A model generated the notes under the pieces. It worked only from the letters and a program-made list of their open reading frames with translations, searched no databases and was not told the origin of the DNA. A stretch of 64,000 bases of DNA from Candidatus Poribacteria bacterium (GTDB taxonomy: Bacteria > Poribacteria > WGA-4E > PCPOR2b). Position numbers and translations under genes: made by a program. Shown here one piece after another: positions 62,701 through 64,000 of this stretch. The DNA lies in the NCBI GenBank assembly GCA_022822005.1, contig JAJECO010000042.1, positions 36,076 through 100,075 on the forward strand. Reading direction: 5' to 3'. Within the stretch, counting starts at the first letter, position 1. The number at the start of each line of letters is the position of its first letter.

Positions 62701-63594
62701 GTTCAAAAGATCTGCAACGGATCGGGAATCAAACTCAACCCTAACCCCTCTGCGTTGGAGGGTTGGGATATGTGTGTAAATAGATTGATAGCTCAGGGGA
62801 TTTCCCTTTACCTTCAGGTTTATTAGGCCATCTAAACCTTCCAAAAAAGAGAGGTCAGATATGTTGTTTTCATTCAGATACAGGTAATTTAGCCGCGTCA
62901 AACCCGCCAAAGGGGACAGGTCCGATACGTTGCGATTGCCACCCAACTGTAGGTGATTCAGCTGAGTTAAACCCGCCAAAGGAGACAGGTCCGATACAGA
63001 GGTGTAACTAAGAGACAGGTGATTCAGCTGCGTCAAACCCGCCAAAGGAGACAGGTCCGATAGGTTGTTATTGCGAGACAACTGTAGGTGATTCAGCTGA
63101 GTTAAACCTGCCAAAGGGGACAGGTCCGATACAGAGGCGTAACTAAGAGACAGGTGATTCAGCTGCGTCAAACCCGCCAAAGGGGACAGGTCCGATGCAG
63201 AGGTGTGATTAAGCTCCAGGTGATTCAGCTGAGTTAAACCCACCAAAGGGGACAGGTCCGATACGTTGGGAGTGGTCAAATCTAGGCTATTCAGCTGCGT
63301 CAAACCCGCTAGAGGGGACAGGTCCGATACGTTGCCATAAATCCGCAGCGTAGTCAGGTTAGTTGCACTTTCAAGTCCGGTCAAATCGTGCACACCCTGG
63401 TGGGCTTCAAGACTAGTTAAGTTCGCCATGTCCGCTGTGGTGATTATTGCCCCCGATGCTTTGCCGAGTTGTTCCTCTATCGCAGCGCGGAGGATGAGAT
63501 CCGGGATGTCTACCACTTGTGCTGCCACACTCGGCGGAACAATCAGGCACATCAACAGAAAAAAGTAAAACGAAAAAGCTGTTGCTTTATACAT
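59707..63594 (-). CDS. Secreted LRR/metzincin/dockerin-FlgD protein
   Basis: A 1295-residue exported protein. Signal peptide (MYKATAFSFYFFLLMCLIVPPSVAA), a first block of about eight internalin-like leucine-rich repeats (DLSPLAGLTQLN; ca. 50-290), a bacterial Ig-like (Big1) domain (VPVTFTVVSGGGTLS), a second shorter LRR block, then a zinc peptidase-like region with HELNHAFGLYH, an HExxHxxGxxH metzincin site (codons at 61636-61668), a third LRR block, a second Ig-like domain, a dockerin-like pair (DINKDGNVNVLDL, DVNRDGVVSTLDL) and a FlgD-like end (NYPNPFNPETWIPY...GVYFYTL). Such ends are common on Poribacteria secreted proteins. The ATG at 63594 gives the signal peptide; the frame extends to 63798 in repeat sequence. 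Probably a surface protease with a ligand-binding part. Confidence 0.85.
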   Translation of the reverse strand: MYKATAFSFYFFLLMCLIVPPSVAAQVVDIPDLILRAAIEEQLGKASGAIITTADMANLTSLEAHQGVHDLTGLESATNLTTLRIYGNVSDLSPLAGLTQLNSLDLTTPNVSDLSPLVGLTQLNHLELNHTSASDLSPLAGLTQLNHLSLSYASVSDLSPLAGLTQLNHLQLSRNNNLSDLSPLAGLTQLNHLSLSYTSVSDLSPLAGLTQLNHLQLGGNRNVSDLSPLAGLTRLNYLYLNENNISDLSFLEGLDGLINLKVKGNPLSYQSIYTHIPTLQRRGVRVEFDSRSVADLLNISGVITASNNTLTIEVRDSWGRAFAGVPVTFTVVSGGGTLSATNTTTDEQGRAQSILTLGDGEQNSVEASVTGTTLAIILSDTVVPEVKLPDPNLRAVVETLLGKASGAIITTADMANLTHLHARNIDINDLTGLESATNLTYLSLNDNNISDISPLVGNTGLGTEDHVHLWGNPLNSLSLNDYIPALRSRGVRVVPDEDAEPYTVGLIYFLPNDSHPRPNVEVQIDALIKEIQQSLAYSMEAYGFGRKTFTFQADATGKAVVHHVNGKFNEAYYLYDQDGQSDRYAKWKVWDEIDEQFGSQRTLYVCLIDGSVSSGLGSGGSLSGRAVIHSYRSANFPTDLVAHELNHAFGLYHIRFLYDIRSLYDGGRVSEWDSACRTEWLDVHRYLNPTQRSDDVSYPQIRMLPPSLVSPPNTIRLRFEVEDNDGLRQAQLMKDPYTTGGWVVACKRLTGTHSTVEFVTTALQPKDTEVLFSVIDVHGDFSTMLSPIDVASIIPPPYVVSVPDAYLADALRRELDLAPGDPITSHGMLSFWELYLGGLKPSGSLDLTGIDSAINLGYLRLEDNSILDLSPLAGLTNLQILYLPNNSISDLSPLVDLTNLKDLNFSNNSISDISPLAGLTNLQILYLSNNSISDLSPLTGLDRLIYLAVKGNPLSYRSIHTHIPILQSRGISVEFDNQAHKALLKISGDDQKGKSGAALANPFVIEVRDENGSALEGISVTFSVTAGDGTLSVTSTTTDPNGRAETTLTLGPNLGTNIVQVSAAGIEVPATFHAVFDTEAPLIGADINKDGNVNVLDLVLIVSNLGQAGQNDADVNRDGVVSTLDLVLAAGMFDGVAAAPSAQPEVPETLTAVEVQGWLTDARALEVRDPIMKRGIMVLEQLLVSLTPKETGLLANYPNPFNPETWIPYRLAEDGFVTLTIYNPSGQVVRTLDVGHRIASAYESQSKAIYWDGKNDLGEPVASGVYFYTLSTGRSGLSVPHRSDFSATRKMVILK
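62848..63345 (-). repeat. Tandem DNA repeats encoding the first LRR block
   Basis: About seven to eight units of 66-69 bp share strings such as AACCCGCCAAAGG(A/G)GACAGG. The units are nearly identical in DNA, so the block has probably expanded or been homogenised recently. Confidence 0.75.
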
Positions 63595-63734
63595 TCTGCA
63601 TCGCCTGTCGTTGAAAAGATAATTTGAAAGATGGATTAGTACTGCCCTAACACGTTGCGCTATCTTAACGCAAGTTGCTAGTCGCCCAACCCGCTCGGCT
63701 TGGATAGGCATATCCAAACCCTCTTTGTACCTGT

Positions 63735-63758
63735 GCAGTGGATTTGTCAATCCACTGC
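63735..63758. repeat. 10-bp hairpin repeat, copy 1
   Basis: GCAGTGGATT and AATCCACTGC form a perfect 10-bp stem around TGTC. It shares the core GTGGATTTGTCAATCCAC with 63922-63939 and the preceding CTTGGATAG...TATC block. Confidence 0.55.
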
Positions 63759-63921
63759 GAGCAGGTAAATGGGTTTTATTCAGTTCCCATTCTCCCATTT
63801 TACAACGTCAAATAAATTGTGACGAGCCACTCACCGCTCGGCTCCGTTCCGAGAGTCCGAGACTTGGATAGACGTATCGAAGCCATGCGGACTATAGCGC
63901 AATGTGCTAGGTATCTGTGTA

Positions 63922-63939
63922 GTGGATTTGTCAATCCAC
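63922..63939. repeat. Hairpin repeat, copy 2
   Basis: GTGGATT/AATCCAC around TGTC, about 190 bp from copy 1. Together with flanking similarity the two form a direct duplication of an intergenic repeat. The whole 63595-64000 stretch has no supported gene. Confidence 0.5.
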
Positions 63940-64000
63940 AACGGGCATGACCATTAGCATTTATCTGACAATGCACTACCAGCAACTTACGTTAGACTAT

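Noticed and set aside
63800..63985. Minus-strand frame beyond the LRR gene
   Set aside because: It resembles the translated repeat upstream of the LRR start (GLTNPLHRY), so it is repeat sequence, not a gene.
1..64000. CRISPR array, tRNA or rRNA genes
   Set aside because: No regularly spaced direct repeats, cloverleaf T-loop or rRNA sequence was found on reading; only the LRR-coding repeats are tandem.

Overview
This 64 kb window reads as chromosomal DNA of a Gram-negative-type bacterium, and gene content points to Candidatus Poribacteria or a close relative. That assignment is an inference from known lineage traits: several PhyH-type dioxygenases, five copies of the rare DUF6785 membrane protein family, many LamG proteins, an SUMF1-domain lipoprotein, and a large secreted protein ending in a dockerin-like pair and the 'NYPNPFNPETW' FlgD-type tail. 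No tRNA, rRNA, CRISPR array, prophage or intact transposase was seen.

Layout. 1-7 kb holds housekeeping genes: a truncated membrane protein, a pterin carbinolamine dehydratase, an LpxL-like acyltransferase, a DMT transporter, a rhodanese-MoeB/ThiF fusion, a zinc-ribbon protein, UppP and a BMP-type binding protein. 7-13.4 kb holds two PhyH dioxygenase/DUF6785 membrane protein pairs. 13.4-15.3 kb has a DUF5990 protein and an MFS transporter. 15.3-22 kb is a family of seven secreted LamG proteins, six in tandem on the minus strand and one divergent on the plus strand. A duplicated parvulin-type PPIase follows. 24-34.6 kb is a second oxygenase/permease region: PhyH, SUMF1 lipoprotein, 2OG-Fe(II) oxygenase, enolase-superfamily protein and three consecutive DUF6785 proteins. 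34.7-45.9 kb is a minus-strand run of small-molecule enzymes. 46-51 kb carries a phosphotransferase, rlmN, gatB and an EnvC-like protein. 51.4-59.6 kb holds oxidoreductases, a KDG-type sugar kinase, an Ldh-family dehydrogenase, an ABC exporter with an unusual N-terminus and a GH127-like enzyme. 59.7-63.6 kb encodes a 1295-residue secreted LRR/metzincin/dockerin protein.

The strongest discovery candidate is the MoeB/ThiF gene at 3150-4346. An in-frame UGA (4071-4073) replaces the catalytic cysteine codon. The frame continues with perfect family similarity, and a hairpin with a bacterial SECIS-like geometry lies 17-34 nt downstream, so it is probably a selenoprotein. The second candidate is the repeated association of PhyH/2OG oxygenases with DUF6785 membrane proteins at three places, which suggests an undescribed uptake-plus-oxidation module for organic substrates. 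Substrates cannot be read from the sequence.

Several near-perfect sigma70 promoters (TTGACA-17-TATAAT) occur, so the organism uses an ordinary housekeeping promoter. Short dispersed palindromes and two small elements with terminal inverted repeats sit between genes.
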